64,000 nucleotides of DNA, from positions 5,071,667 through 5,135,666 of the forward strand of contig QVOM02000126.1 of NCBI GenBank assembly GCA_003586115.2. Reading direction: 5' to 3'. The DNA is from Salvator merianae (lineage: Eukaryota > Chordata > Lepidosauria > Squamata > Teiidae). The position numbers and the translations under genes were made by a program. The notes under the pieces were generated by a model. That model had not been told where the DNA came from and did no database searches. It was given only the letters and a program-made list of their open reading frames with translations. Of this stretch, positions 33,299 to 45,310 are shown one piece after another (the stretch's first letter is position 1; each line of letters opens with the position of its first letter).

Positions 33299-33810
33299 TG
33301 TTGTGTGAGAAAAATGATACATTTGAAAATAAAGCATTGGGGAAATGCCTAATATATTCAAGCATTACAGAATGCAAGATTACAATTGATTAGCTATAAC
33401 TTAACCACTCCTAAGCCCTGTGTTGACCACCTCAAGAAAAAGATATGTAAATTTATATATTGATATATGCTACCCAAAAAATTTGGATAATTATTAAGAC
33501 AAGTTGACCAAACGGTCATTAAGCTTGCTGCATTCCTGACTGCCCTAAGTTTATTTCATCTTAAGCAAAAAATGTAGGTGTTAATTTGGAGTGAAGTTAT
33601 AAGGAAGATGCTTTTGTAACCATAAGTTGCGTCTGCACCCGGCAGCCTAGGGCTCCCTTCAGAGCAGAAGTGCTTGATGCTCTCCCCTCAGGGACAGGGT
33701 ACATGACATCCAGACATCTCACACTTCACCCCTTACCCTCTTTGAAGCTGACATAGAACCCCGGACTATGTGGTACCCTCCCCTCTGAGATGCATCAGAC
33801 ATTCAGATAC
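33298..33810. other. No recognisable feature
   Basis: I see nothing I can name. Confidence 0.45.
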
Positions 33811-33813
33811 CTA

Positions 33814-34385
33814 GGGCCTGTTCGCACTTACAACGGTATAACAGTATAACTAGCACTGTTTGGGCCGGTAGGGTTCGGGTACAGAGAGAGGTCTTCGCAC
33901 CTGTCAGTGCTGGAACACTCCGCAAGCCGACCAGCGCTGGACACAGTGCAAATGGGAGCGTACTAGTTCAGTAGCTATGTTTGAACCCAGGGGGTCTGTG
34001 TTCGAACTTAGAGGGTCTGTGTTTGAACTTAGAGGGTCTGTGTTCGAACCCAGAGGCTCTGTGTTCAAACCTGTGTCCAAAAAGGTCACCAGGGTCCGGA
34101 CCCCAAGGTCTGAACCAGGGTGCAAACTGGCATACTGCACCTGCGCGGCCCCGCCGCACCGCCATTTTGAACCCGGAAATGGTGTGAACGCACCTTCGCT
34201 GATCCTCATCTGATTGTGCAGGTCGGGTTGGAGACTACAAATTAGTTGACCACAGCTGGTTGGATTCAGGTAAGCATCAGGTGGGCTTTGGTAGATTACG
34301 GGTCAGCTGGGGCTGTTCGTAAGTGTGGATCCTGCGTTCTAGCATGTGTCCTGAAACATACCACTTGCTAAGTGCGAACAGGCCC
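33814..34385. mobile_element. Harbinger-type element, 572 bp, with internal 21-bp tandem repeat
   Basis: The left end is GGGCCTGTTCGCACTTAC and the right end AAGTGCGAACAGGCCC. Flanks are CTA and CTG. The interior matches 59652-60149 and, reversed, 10491-10930 (GCCATTTTGAACCCGG, TGATTGTGCAGGTCGG, AGGTAAGCATCAGGTGGGCT). Confidence 0.8.
33980..34072. repeat. 21-bp tandem repeat, about 4.5 units
   Basis: Units starting at 33980, 34001, 34022, 34043 and 34064 follow TTYGAACYYAGRGGGTCTGTG. Only one unit exists in the related element at about 59818. Because 21 is a multiple of 3, all frames stay open and produce spurious repetitive ORFs. Confidence 0.9.
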
Positions 34386-34509
34386 CTGGTGAAGTCACAC
34401 CACTTTATCTTAGCCTTTGACTAAAGAAACAGCCTCTCCTCCCCTTTCAAACACTTTTATTGCTGGTTTTAGTCAAGTCATTTTACCTGTGTTTTTTATT
34501 AATTTTATT

Positions 34510-34650
34510 GGGGCTTTTTGCACTTTCCACCTTAGAATGGATAATTATAGTGCAGCTGCTCCTGGTACAGCTGTGGAACACACCACAGCTGTATCAGGAG
34601 CAGCTGGACTATAATTATCCCATTCTAAGGTGGAAAGTGCGAAAAGGCCC
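34510..34650. mobile_element. Harbinger-type foldback MITE, 141 bp, with ATT duplication
   Basis: GGGGCTTTTTGCACTTTCCA to CTCCTGGTACAGCTGTG is mirrored to the end TGGAAAGTGCGAAAAGGCCC. ATT at 34507-34509 is repeated at 34651-34653. It is closely related to 31624-31753. It lies in a LINE-type tail that resumes ATGACCTACCCTGAGACC. Confidence 0.88.
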
Positions 34651-34715
34651 ATTATGACCTACCCTGAGACCTTTGGGTATAGGGTAGGAGAAATACAAAT
34701 AAATCCAGTTTTGGA
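34651..34715 (+). mobile_element. LINE-type 3' tail split by the foldback
   Basis: TATGACCTACCCTGAGACCT, GGGTATAGGGTAGG and AAATACAAATAAATCC form a typical L2-like tail. Confidence 0.5.
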
Positions 34716-34806
34716 GCAGAATTGTCAGTTCCAAATGAGAAAGAAGTTGCCAAAAGCTTGGAGTGGCTGTCCCAAATAGCATGACAAAGGAATTGGTCTT
34801 CTTTAT

Positions 34807-34809
<3 letters not shown>

Positions 34810-34842
<33 letters not shown>
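34810..34842. repeat. (TA)n microsatellite
   Basis: About 16 TA units. Confidence 0.95.
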
Positions 34843-34843
<1 letters not shown>

Positions 34844-35495
34844 AGGACAGTGTGGCTACCTATATACAAACAAGGATGGGAGCCCTGAGTACTGATTTGG
34901 CATACTTTTTATAATATTTGTAACTTAAGCCACCTTCACATTTACTTAAACTACCTTCCCACTTAATTTGGTTAGTCTTAAGGTGATTGGCTTACTTTTC
35001 ATCATCCTGTGTTACCTAATATTTTATACACCCTGTAATCTATTGCTGGCACAAACAAGCATGCTAACGAGCATACTGATAATGATGGCATGTTCCTAAC
35101 TCATCCTGGCACAAGCTGGTTCCTAGCACAGGTTGATTACAGAAAGCAAAAAAGCACAGAGTCAAAGCTTCATACGAATTCTTCTTAAAATGGCTTCTCT
35201 TATGCTAGGCTTCTTACTGTGCACCAACACCTCCATTATGTTGGAAAAGGCCCTGGTGAGAATGCCTGAGGGGAGCACATATATTCTCAGAGTGTTTTTT
35301 CTCTACTCTGAAGAAGGGTGCTCTGTGTGTGTGTGCAGTGGGGGGACTTGTGGCCCCTCCAAGGCCCTTCTCAGAGTGCTGTATGCCAACAGGTTCCCCA
35401 GGAGTTTGGTTGCCCTGCTCAGGGGGTTTTCAGGGTGCATAGATGCCAATTATTAGAAATTAATCTGATGTCAAGAGGTCCCAAGAGCATTCACA

Positions 35496-35522
35496 GACAC
35501 ACATACACACACACATACACAA
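35496..35522. repeat. (AC)-rich microsatellite
   Basis: ACACACATACACACACACAT-type run. Confidence 0.8.
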
Positions 35523-35789
35523 ACAAAATCAGTACATTTAGTGCTTTAAAAGATAAAATAGCAAAGCATGAGCTTCCTTTTGGATAATATAAAACATATG
35601 AGTGGTGAAAGAGGGGTGAATAAATCCAATAGAATCTGTTCAATTTTTAGGGGAAAAAAACAGCACCGCTTTGAATAAAAACCACAAGGAACCATTCTGA
35701 TAAAGAAGAAACAAAATACCCCTCCAAAACAAAATATACAAAACTAAATTTGCTGCAAGGAACAAAGTCTAGCAATAAAATCTTATTTA
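35523..35789. other. No recognisable feature
   Basis: I see nothing I can name. Confidence 0.4.
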
Positions 35790-35900
35790 TATTTATTTAC
35801 TTGTGTTTATTCTTTTATTTGCATTTGTTCCCTGCTCCCTACACCAAATGATTTCAGGATGGGTTACAAAGTTTAAAATGTTACAAATATAATACTTAAG
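35790..35900 (-). mobile_element. Antisense LINE-type 3' tail
   Basis: TTATTTGCATTTGTTCCCTG, ACACCAAATGATTTCAGGAT and GGGTTACAAAGTTTAAAA resemble the L2-like tail in antisense. Confidence 0.45.
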
Positions 35901-36044
35901 CAATATTATTATTACAGCGTAATTAAAACATTATTAAAACGTTGAATCATCAGAGAAGCAAAAATTTGAACAGGGTGAGGCATAAGAGGACATCCTGTTT
36001 CTTTTTTAAAGGCCAGGGTAAATAGGTGTTTTTACTGGGCTCAG

Positions 36045-36134
36045 TTTCAATTGTTTTTATTGTTTTAGCCAGCCCTATGACCTTCAAGTACAGGGTGGGA
36101 TAAAAATACAAATAAATAAATGAATAAATAAATA
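36045..36134 (+). mobile_element. LINE-type 3' tail with TAAA repeat
   Basis: CAGCCCTATGACCTTCAAGT, ACAGGGTGGGATAAAAATAC and AAATAAATGAATAAATAAAT form an L2-like tail. Confidence 0.5.
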
Positions 36135-36423
36135 TTATCATGTTAAAGTATATAGCCATAGCACGTGACTGTACACAATGGGCATGAACAAGCAGCTTGC
36201 ATGAGAAAAGCAATAGCTAAAACAGAATTCAAAGGAAAAAGAATTGAATCTGCTTGGTCGTTAGAAATTCGATTTTTTTTTTTTCCAAAAAATTCTTATT
36301 GACATTTGATTTACCTTTCGTCTTCCTCCTTGTGGTCGAGTCAATCAACCCAGGTCCCAGGACACCAGAAGCCAAAACCATTGCAGTGTGTAGAAGCCTT
36401 AATTCAGGAGTTATATACACTAA

Positions 36424-36819
36424 GGACCTTTTTGCGCTTGCTGTGGGAATAGTTCCAGGCGGATTGCTGGAATCAGTTGTTCACACCACAATCCACTGCA
36501 ACTGTCCCTGAGGCGTCCTGAGTTTTACCTGCTGTGAACAACTTAAAAGCTGCCCAAAAGCTGCCCAACAGCATCGGGAACAATGTGTGTGCAATAGTGT
36601 GTTGTGAGGCAAGGGATCTTTAGGATCAGACCTTCAAGGCTTGAAGAACGGAACCTGAAGGATTGCCCCGCCCTCATGCACGGGATGTGACGTCCCCTCG
36701 GCCAATTGCAGCTAGGGGTGGGTGGAGTGTCCGACATCAGGACATCACACGAGGATTCGCTCTTCTAGCACTGCTGGACAGGAATGGAACTGTTCCAGTG
36801 TGCAGAATGTGAATAGCCT
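36424..36819. mobile_element. Harbinger-type element, about 395 bp, distinct interior
   Basis: TAA then GGACCTTTTTGCGCTTGC opens it; the right end AATGTGAATAGCCT is degenerate. Internally GTTGTTCACACCACAATCC is mirrored by TGTGAACAACTTAAAAGCTG. The interior is not shared with other copies in this window. Confidence 0.55.
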
Positions 36820-36888
36820 CAGCCATTCCTGTTGTGAGCCCCTCCTGTCCCAGCATTGTCCAGACTGTTAAAAGGAGTTACTCGATAA

Positions 36889-37021
36889 GGCCCTTTCTGC
36901 GCTGGGTCTTATACCGGATTATATCCCAGAATAGGGGCCTGCTGCCATCTGCACTAGAATGCAAATGGCAGGCCCCTATTTCAGGATATAATTTGGAAAA
37001 AGGTCCAGTGCAGAAAGGGCC
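36889..37021. mobile_element. Harbinger-type foldback MITE, 133 bp, with TAA duplication
   Basis: GGCCCTTTCTGCGCTGGGTC and ATTATATCCCAGAATAGGGG are mirrored by CCCCTATTTCAGGATATAAT and CCAGTGCAGAAAGGGCC. TAA at 36886-36888 is repeated at 37022-37024. It is related to 61470-61630. Confidence 0.88.
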
Positions 37022-37101
37022 TAACATTCCTTGCCACTCATAAATGTTCCATCAACTGTTGTTGAACCTCATTATGTCAATAATTAACATTCACCTGCAT
37101 T

Positions 37102-37395
37102 TAAGAACATAAGAGGAGCTCTGCTGGATCACATCGTGGCTCATCGAGTCTAGCATCCTGTCTCACACAGTGGCCCACCAATTGCTTCTGTGCACTCTCA
37201 AGCAGAAGACAAAGGCAAAACCTTCACCTGCTCTTGACTCCTTGCAAATGGCCTTGAGAGACATCCTGTCTCTCTCCACCCTGGAGGCAGTTCTTAGGCA
37301 TCCATTCTAGTAGCCATTGGTACACCTGATCTCCATGAATCTGTCCAATCCATTCTTAAAGCTATCCAGGCTGGTTGCTGTTGCCACGTCCTTCA
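37102..37395 (-). mobile_element. CR1 LINE 3' end
   Basis: TTAAGAACATAAGAGGAGCT, TCACACAGTGGCCCACCAAT and CTCCATGAATCTGTCCAATC give the antisense CR1 3' region. Confidence 0.8.
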
Positions 37396-38094
37396 GCCAT
37401 GGGACCACTGGACCTGCCAGGCAGGCCAAGATAGAGGGTGAGCATGATTAGGGTTTCCTTGTCTAAACAGCATGCTATAAATATGCTACCTTGCTTAACC
37501 ATTCTGCTAAAGGATTTTTAAAAGCATCCTTGGGGAACAGTTTGCACTTGTTTTTGTATTTATATTTCATGTTTAAAAAAATGCTCAAAGTGGTTCATAA
37601 CAGAACAATAATAAGCAAAAAAAGTCCTACTCAATACATAAAAATATCAAATATACATTATAAACAATATACAGGAAACTAATAATAACTATATAATATA
37701 TACAAATTGTACAACACACAGAATAGGGTGAAAGAGCAAAAGAATAAGAAGGCCAATTAATAAAGTAAAATTACTCAAGGTAATAAAAGAAAAGTAAACA
37801 AAATCTGCAGAAAGAAGTGGCAGCATCCAGCTCAGGTCTTCTCTAACCTTCCAGCCCCAGCCCAAAGCAGCCATACTTCTTATTTCCTGCTTGGGGGAAG
37901 AACTGGGGCAAAGGCTTGTGGCATCCTGCCCTGATCTTTACCTCTTCCCCAGTGGGAGCAGCAGTTCATATACCCAACCTGGGGGAGGCTATAAACGTAT
38001 AACTGCATCAACCAGCCCAGATCTTTCTCCTAGTCTTCACCCCAGCCAAGCCAGGAGCAGCCACTGTTGACAAGATCTAGGGGCTAGATATCTT

Positions 38095-38810
38095 GGGCAT
38101 ATTCACACTTACCATAGCGGAACGGTTTAATTAGCAGGCTTCGGGCTGGTGAAGATGGAGTCCATTGAGTGCTATACGCACTTGCCAGCAATGGAAATGA
38201 CTCCAAGCTGACCAGCGGAGGGAGCAGTGGGCCTGTCTGCACTGAGCTCGGTAGACCGTTCCCAGTAGTTGGCTTCGGACCAGAGAGGTTGGAGAACGCT
38301 GGCTGCCATTCGCACTCCCAGCCAGAGGAACGGACCCGAAGCCGACCAGCAGAGGGAACAGTGCGGATGGCATCCGCTAGTTCGGTACCGCACTCCGTAC
38401 CATCGAGCTCCGCTTCGTAACCAGAGGGCTCCTTGCGGAGCCGGCTTCGTAACGGCAGCTTGGCTGCCATGCCCAAAGGGCTATCCCGGGCACAAAGCAC
38501 CGGACCGGGGTATGAAGCACCGGACCGGGGTATGAAGCACCGGACCACGCATGCGCAGCCGCGCCAGCCCCGTCCCGCCCCGCTGCCATTTCAAACGCGG
38601 ACGGGAGTGTGAAAGCACCTACCCTGATCTTCACTCCATCGCGCAAGTCGGAATGAAAACAAGCTTGTACTTGTCTGGCCTTACCCAGGATCAGGTACGA
38701 ATCGGGTATGATGTGGTTCGGATCGGGTGAGGTGCGCGCCCGTGGCAGTGCGAAGCCTCCGTTCCAGCGAACGGACAAGAACGGACTACCGCTGTAGTGC
38801 GAACAGGCCC
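38095..38810. mobile_element. CpG-rich Harbinger-type element, about 716 bp
   Basis: The left end is GGGCATATTCACACTTACC and the right end TAGTGCGAACAGGCCC. The interior is a relative of 33814 (CTGACCAGCGGAGGGAGCAG, TTGCGGAGCC, CCCCGCTGCCATTTCAAACG) but much richer in CG. It contains the direct repeat GGTATGAAGCACCGGACC at 38509-38546. No transposase frame. Confidence 0.7.
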
Positions 38811-39011
38811 AGTGTGAATGCACCTCCCCCCATCTGTGCTTGATCATGCAGGTTGGAATCAGGACAGCAAATTACTTGTCCAGCCTTCCCCAGCTTCAGG
38901 TGAGTATCAGGTGCACCTCGGTGCAATTCAGGACTGCTGGGGCCGTTAGTGAGTGCAGATGCTCTTGACTAGCGAGAGAACGTTCTTCTTGCTAAGTGCG
39001 AAAATGGCCCT
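38811..39011. mobile_element. Right half of a second Harbinger-type element
   Basis: GAATGCACCTCCCCCCATCT to TCAGGTGAGTATCAGGTGCA and the right end TAAGTGCGAAAATGGCCC match 34190-34385. Its left half is missing, apparently displaced by the element at 38095-38810. Confidence 0.65.
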
Positions 39012-39220
39012 TGTTCCGTAGGGCATGGATCTCTATTTTAAGGAAATTAGCTGAGCACTGTTTAATCCTATGAGTTCTTTATCCCCTACCCCTTTTTCCA
39101 CAAGCGTTTGTATGTGTTTAAGCATGTCTTAAAAAACAAGAAGAAAATCTTCATGAGTCAGCCTGTTGTTGGAATTCCTGCAAGATGGATTTTATCTAAT
39201 ATCTTCTCTCTCACTTTTAA

Positions 39221-39964
<744 letters not shown>

Positions 39965-40060
39965 AGGGTCCAGTCACACCTAAATTTTAATCCAGCTTCA
40001 GTCCACTTTGGGATTGAAAGAACACATCAGCAAAGTGACTGATTATTTTCTTTCCACATT
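39965..40060. mobile_element. Half of the 222-bp palindromic MITE
   Basis: AGGGTCCAGTCACACCTAAA, TTAATCCAGCTTCAGTCCAC and AGCAAAGTGACTGATTATTT match one arm of 13228-13449. It stops at the centre (TTCTTTCCACATT), where a Harbinger-type element begins. Confidence 0.65.
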
Positions 40061-40400
40061 GGTCCTATTCCCACTTGATGGTAGCAAGCATTAAGAATGC
40101 TTGCTATCCAAGTGCGCTCACACTGCAATATGGCTGAAGCGACTGGGAGCAGGCTTCATCCACTCCCGATCGCTACTACCGGTAGTGCACAAAACAGAAG
40201 TCTGAAACCTTACCTGAAGCTCATAGTGAGCTTCGGGTAAGGTACCATTCGCACTTACCTGCACGGCGGTAGCCATCTTGGGTGTGATGTGCCTGTCGCA
40301 AATGCGAGATCACATGAGTACGCATGCACGATGGGGCAATTAGGCCCGATTGGCCCCGTGTGATGCCCCAATTGGGCCTGCGGTCACCACCTCTTCGGGT
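40061..40400. mobile_element. Decayed Harbinger-type element sequence
   Basis: GGTCCTATTCCCACTTGATG resembles a left end. It contains the 17-bp hairpin ACCTTACCTGAAGCTCA/TGAGCTTCGGGTAAGGT (40208-40244), homologous to the hairpin at 29608. CATTCGCACTTACCTGCACG inside suggests a second copy. The right end is not found. Confidence 0.5.
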
Positions 40401-40659
40401 AGTATTGTTTCTTGAGTAGATCATAGCTGGGTCAATGACTCACTATTGTCTTCATTGTTTGGATCACGTGGTTGTGCAGTAGGGAAAGTCTTTTGCTTGG
40501 GTCTTATAAAAATCAAAGTACCTAGTGTAATTAGATATGTCATAGCTTTGCATAGATGAAGTAGGGGCATTTGTCTCATCATGGCAAAACTGCCCCAACA
40601 CATCTGGTAGCTTACAGCTTGAATCCACTGTCCCTTTCTGCTACATGCCTGTTTCATTT
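40401..40659. other. No recognisable feature
   Basis: I see nothing I can name. Confidence 0.4.
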
Positions 40660-40662
40660 TAG

Positions 40663-41066
40663 GGGCCTTTTCGCACTTTACACTAGTGAACGCCTGGATG
40701 CTCACTAGTGACGTGCATCCGCATTGTGCCGGGCCTTAACGATCGGGACCAGACTACAGCTGCTTCCAATCTTTGCCTGTTGTGCAGCACAACAAATCGT
40801 GCTTCCAGTACACAGCATTCACACCCTCTTCCGGGTGCAAATGCTGAGTGGCACAGTGTGGCATGGTGCAGGTGCAGCTGCGCAGTTGCGCTATGTTCCC
40901 AGTCACCATGGCAGCAGCCAGAAGTTTCCCTGGCCTCTGGCACGGTGCAGGCCACAGTGTGAATGCTGGTTGCCTGTTGCTGGTGTGTTCCAGGCCTCAC
41001 AGTTCAAATGGCTTTTATGCTGTGAGATCTATTCCACATTCTAATGTGGAAAGTGCAAAAAGGCTG
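40663..41066. mobile_element. Harbinger-type element, 404 bp, with TAG duplication
   Basis: The left end is GGGCCTTTTCGCACTTTAC and the right end GAAAGTGCAAAAAGGCTG. TAG at 40660-40662 is repeated at 41067-41069. Same subfamily and orientation as 20726. Confidence 0.85.
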
Positions 41067-41069
41067 TAG

Positions 41070-42103
41070 GTTTGGTTAATGTGTGCATAATCCACTCTGT
41101 TTGCTGTAATTTATTTTCATGTGGATTTTCCTAGAAATGCCGCTTTACAGCCTCTCTCTTACCATTAGCTCTACCTATTTTTGTCCTCAATGTCACTTCC
41201 TTCCAGCTGTTGTGGCTTCCAACCCATAAGCCACAGTGTGCAGCAGCTCCCACTGTAGACAAATATCTAAGTTGTAGCTATGCACTGTCACACACTGCAT
41301 TCTGAAGTATGCATAATTTATTTTCTGTCTCTTCCAGACAACACTGGCATATACTGAGCAGCTTTCCTGCAGAGTTTATTTTGGAATTATGAACCAGACA
41401 GATACATAAATGATGAAGTACTGGGAAATTTAAGAATTTCAAGTAGACAAGCTAGGAAAGCACTAGAGTGAAACATTAATCAAAAGTGACTGGTTTTGTA
41501 GTTGAAAAGCCCAGTTTTATTTTAAAGAGATGCAAAGATATTTCTCCCCTCTGGTGCAATATGATTCTCTTGTAATACATAGGTAAAATGTCACAATATC
41601 ACCATGGCTAAAGAACATATAAATACGACGTGGTATCCAGTATTGATAGGAAGAGTGAGTGAAAAATCACTAAATTCAGCGGAACGCAAATATGTGATGC
41701 TACCGTATGGCTCATTACGACAATGTCTTCTGCCGTGCTTGTGTATGCCATAGCATGCCACGTTCCCCAAAACCTATCCTATTAGGAAATAGAATTTTAG
41801 ATTGTAATAAACAAACAAACAAACAAACAAACTGAATGGCTTGATGGAGTTGGTTTTTGCATGTGTTAATGCCTCATGCTAAAAACATCTTGGCATTTAA
41901 TTTGGTTGCATTTTTTGCAGTAGTCTTTTCATGCGAACAATGGAAGGAATTCAGCTTTAGCAGAAGAACAGGTGCTTTCTGTTCTAAAAAACAATTCTCA
42001 TGTTGTGTTTACACATAACTAGCAAGGTGACCTCTGGTTACCCAGGGGTCGGGGAGGCGAAAGGCTGTTCCCCAGTGGCAGCCAGTTTCCGTCCCAAGAC
42101 CTA
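41070..42103. other. Intronic sequence; (AAAC)n at about 41810-41833
   Basis: A short AAAC tetranucleotide run; otherwise I recognise nothing. Confidence 0.5.
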
Positions 42104-42213
42104 GGCTGCATCCAGACATTGCTTACTTATTCCGCTATATTTGGATATTCTGGAATGCTTTATTCCGGAATATCCAGATATAGTGGATAAGTAAGCGACA
42201 TCTGGATGCAGCC
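42104..42213. mobile_element. Palindromic MITE, 110 bp, GGCTGCATCCAGACA family
   Basis: GGCTGCATCCAGACATTGCT and TATTCCGCTATATTTGGATA are mirrored to the end ATCTGGATGCAGCC. The flanks CTA (42101-42103) and TTA (42214-42216) differ by one base. Second copy of 13793-13909. Confidence 0.85.
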
Positions 42214-42600
42214 TTAGAAAGGACATGCTGTGCGCCCCTTTAGAAAGTCACACCTGGTGTTTGGCATGCCATGCCAGCCTGAAGATGTCTGGGTGGCCGG
42301 AGGTCCAACTACCTTTCTAGTCCATAGCCAGTTCTGGTTACATTATCAGCTCTCAGAGCCAGAAATCTGGCTGCACTTCCATTTCAGCAGCTGGGAGAAG
42401 CCACCTTGGGACTGCAACTGTCTGGGTGAGCTTTTTAGGCCTGCCTAGAAAAATAATCTGTGCTGCTGTCTACGTGGAGCCCCATTGGTGGCTAATGTGG
42501 AGCAGCCCTAGTTTCAGTCTTCCTTGGCACTGCTTCTTCCTTGGATAAGGAGAATGGAAGAATTCTGTCTTGCTTTGTTGGTTTGTATTTTTATCACACA
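42214..42600. other. No recognisable feature
   Basis: I see nothing I can name. Confidence 0.4.
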
Positions 42601-42602
42601 AT

Positions 42603-43402
42603 GGGCCTGTTCGTACTTCCCACACTAGAATTCGCTAATTAGCCCATTCTAGCGTGGAACAGACCCCATTGTGCAGACACCATCTGCACTATGGGGCCTG
42701 AAAACTGATCTTAGGCTGGTTACTGGAGTTCACGAGTGTGAATGCTGGTAGCCATGCCTGATGCTCGCTATGACAGCGACCAGCAAGCATCCGGCCGTTG
42801 CCATGGCGACCACAGCAGCTCCATGCGCGGGCACGCACAGGCACCTGCGGGCCCAATCAGGAAGGCCCAATTGCACTATGGGGGGAGGGGCCCAGCGCAC
42901 ACGCATGAGCCGCATCATCAGCACTGTGCGGGCCTCCCAGTCACCATGGCAGCGGTCTGACGCTTGCAGGCCGCTGCCGTGGTGACCCGTTTGCACCCGC
43001 GAGTGGGCACTGAAACGCCGGACGGGGCACAGCGTGGCCCCATCTGGAGTCCCAGGCCCGATCACGGCGGCGTGGGCACAACTGGGGCATGGGCCCAACT
43101 GGGGCCTGCACGAAGGGGTAGGCCCCATTGCCCATCATGCATTGTGTGATCACGAGATCACGCATGCATGATGGGTGGGCTGATTTCCTGGAAGATGGCT
43201 GCTGCCGTGGAGAAGGTAGATGCGAATGAATCCTCACTTTGAGCTTCAGATGAGGATTCAGACAGCTGCTTTCTTCACCAGCAATAATAGGGATCAGCAG
43301 CGGATGAGGTCCGCTTCCAGTTGCTACGGCAGTCTGCAGGTGTGAATGCACTTGACTAGCAAGCATGCCTCATGCTTGCTACTGTCAAGTGCGAACAGGC
43401 CC
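42603..43402. mobile_element. Long CpG-rich Harbinger-type element, 800 bp
   Basis: The left end is GGGCCTGTTCGTACTTCCC and the right end TCAAGTGCGAACAGGCCC; flanks are AAT and ACT. Same order of motifs as 28917 and 56182, with dense CG dinucleotides. No transposase frame. Confidence 0.8.
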
Positions 43403-43640
43403 ACTATAACTGAAGGTCTCAGGGCAGATTACAGCAGTAAAGACAAATTAATAGTGTCTGAAAGGGCAGAGGACGAAAAGCCAAGGTGAAAAGGTGTGTC
43501 TTTACTTCTGAATGTATATAAAGAAGATGCCTGGTGCACATCGGAAAACGACTGTTCTATAGTCTAGGGGCTACCACTGGGAAGCTTCTTTTAACAGGGA
43601 TGTCTAAGGTTTTGGAGATATGAACCAATCAACTAATGTG
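43403..43640. other. Decayed interspersed repeat, unclassified
   Basis: GGTCTCAGGGCAGATTACAG, AGGTGTGTCTTTACTTCTGA and AGGGGCTACCACTGGGAAGC parallel 13950-14100. Confidence 0.4.
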
Positions 43641-44254
43641 GCCTACAAAATGAAGTTCTGGGCACAAAAACATCAGAAAGGTCCCTTGGTAAATGGCACT
43701 GACTACATGAGCGTTTTTTACTTTCCTCTTGTCATACAATCTTACCTGGAGTAGAGAGAGAAACTATTTTCAGTCTGAGAGTTTTAAGCCCCTGGTGACT
43801 TTAAAACATTGCAAGTCAGTGTTGGGCAAAGTCAACGAAGGACTGAGAATTTCCCATTTTGATATCATGGAAGCAATTTCCTCTGTTTATGCTTTCAGAA
43901 TCTCATTTAAGCTTAAAAAATTGATCTGTTTATTTAGCAAGATATATCTTGGAAAAATTTACTTTCCTCATAGAGGATAGCTTATTGTGCTTACAAACTA
44001 GTAGTCTTTTTGACCCTTCTGTAAATTAATTTTGGTGTTACATTTTTTTTTTATAAAGCTTCTGATTGACACAATGTACAGATCAATGGAAAGAAAAATC
44101 TGTTAATGGGGAAAGGGGTGGTGGTGGAAATTCCTTTGCAGTGTTGGTATGAGTTCTCAGCCTTGCAAACGTATGACTCATAAGCAATTTTATGAAACAA
44201 TGGATCTCATTTTTTCCTCCTAGCAGAATTTTTTCAAAAATGTCCTTGCTGATC
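43641..44254. other. No recognisable feature
   Basis: AT-rich; a poly-T run near 44044. Nothing else. Confidence 0.45.
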
Positions 44255-44257
44255 TAA

Positions 44258-44632
44258 GGGCCTGTTCGCACTTACCTGTTAGTAAGTGCCATCCATGAAG
44301 CCTTCGTGAAGCCCATTTGCATCGTGAAGCCTTCCAGTGGTGGATTGCTAAAAAGCAGTCCACAAGCTTACCAGGAGCATCTGGACTGCTCCTGGACAAC
44401 TACTTCTGCACCCTCTTCCGGGTGTGGCACAGCGAGTGGCCATGGCAGCATGATGAGAGCATGTTGCCATGACGATCCAGCCTGCCCTGGTCAGGCCATT
44501 CACAGTCACATGCTCCTGACCCAATACAGGGCTGTTCCAGCATGCAGCATGCAAATGGCTGCTGATGCACTAGGTCTTATCCAGCCTAGTATGATAATGT
44601 AATACCATACAAGGCTGGTCAGTGCAAAAAGA
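44258..44632. mobile_element. Harbinger-type element, right end decayed
   Basis: TAA then GGGCCTGTTCGCACTTACC opens it. The interior CACCCTCTTCCGGGTGTGGC and the right palindrome CCTAGTATGATAATG...AATACCATACAAGGCTGG match 31600-32144 without the nested foldback. The right end AGTGCAAAAAGAA is mutated. Confidence 0.65.
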
Positions 44633-44726
44633 ATACAACTGGAATTTACAACTGCTAATATCGACAGAGGGCTTAAAGATCTACCTCTTCTCACCAGTCT
44701 TCTAGCCAGGCAAGGGCAAAAGAGAT

Positions 44727-45161
44727 ATGAAACCAATTTCACACTTTCCACCATGGAATAGACCTTGTAGCACGGCAACCATTTGCACTGCAAGGCCTGG
44801 AACATCCCAGCAACAGGCTTCTAGCATTCACAGTGCAAATGCTGGCAGCCCATGCCATGACAGCAGCTGGGGAAACTTCTGGTCACTGCCATGGCAACTG
44901 GGACTGCAGCATGACTGCGCACCTGCAGCTGCACCATGCCTTGCCACACAGCATTTGCACCTGGAAGAGGGTGTGAATGCTACATGCTGGGAGCAGTCCA
45001 GCTGCATCCAGGCCAGCTGTGGAGCATAATTTTGTGCTCCACAACTAGTAGTGACCAGGAGCAGCTGTAGCCTGCTACTAATTGTGAGGGCCTCTGCATG
45101 GTGTGGATGCACTTCACTAGTGAGCATGCAGACACTCACTAGTGAAAAGTATGAAAAGGCT
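44727..45161. mobile_element. Harbinger-type element, 435 bp, left end decayed
   Basis: TTCACACTTTCCACCATGGA to GTGAAAAGTATGAAAAGGCT; a close relative of 12305-12731 in the same orientation. Confidence 0.7.
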
Positions 45162-45167
45162 CAAACT

Positions 45168-45310
45168 GACAGTGAGTATAAAGGTTGGCTGCAAGTCTTT
45201 AGAATTTCAGACAGGGGCCTGTCTCCTACCTAGGGGTGCCAGGGTTTGAACCTGAGACCTTCTGTGTGCAAAGCAAATATTCTACCACTCGGTTCTATTT
45301 CATCCCTATA
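45168..45310 (-). mobile_element. tRNA-derived SINE, antisense
   Basis: GGGTTTGAACCTGAGACCTT (B-box side) and CTACCACTCGGTTCTA (A-box side) are the antisense tRNA-like head. CTGCAAGTCTTTAGAATTTC resembles the adjoining SINE body. It is not a tRNA gene: the arms do not pair properly and it lies in a repeat context. Confidence 0.6.

Noticed and set aside
33904..34213. Overlapping frames with repeated FE-RGSV peptide units
   Set aside because: They result from the 21-bp tandem repeat within a transposon.
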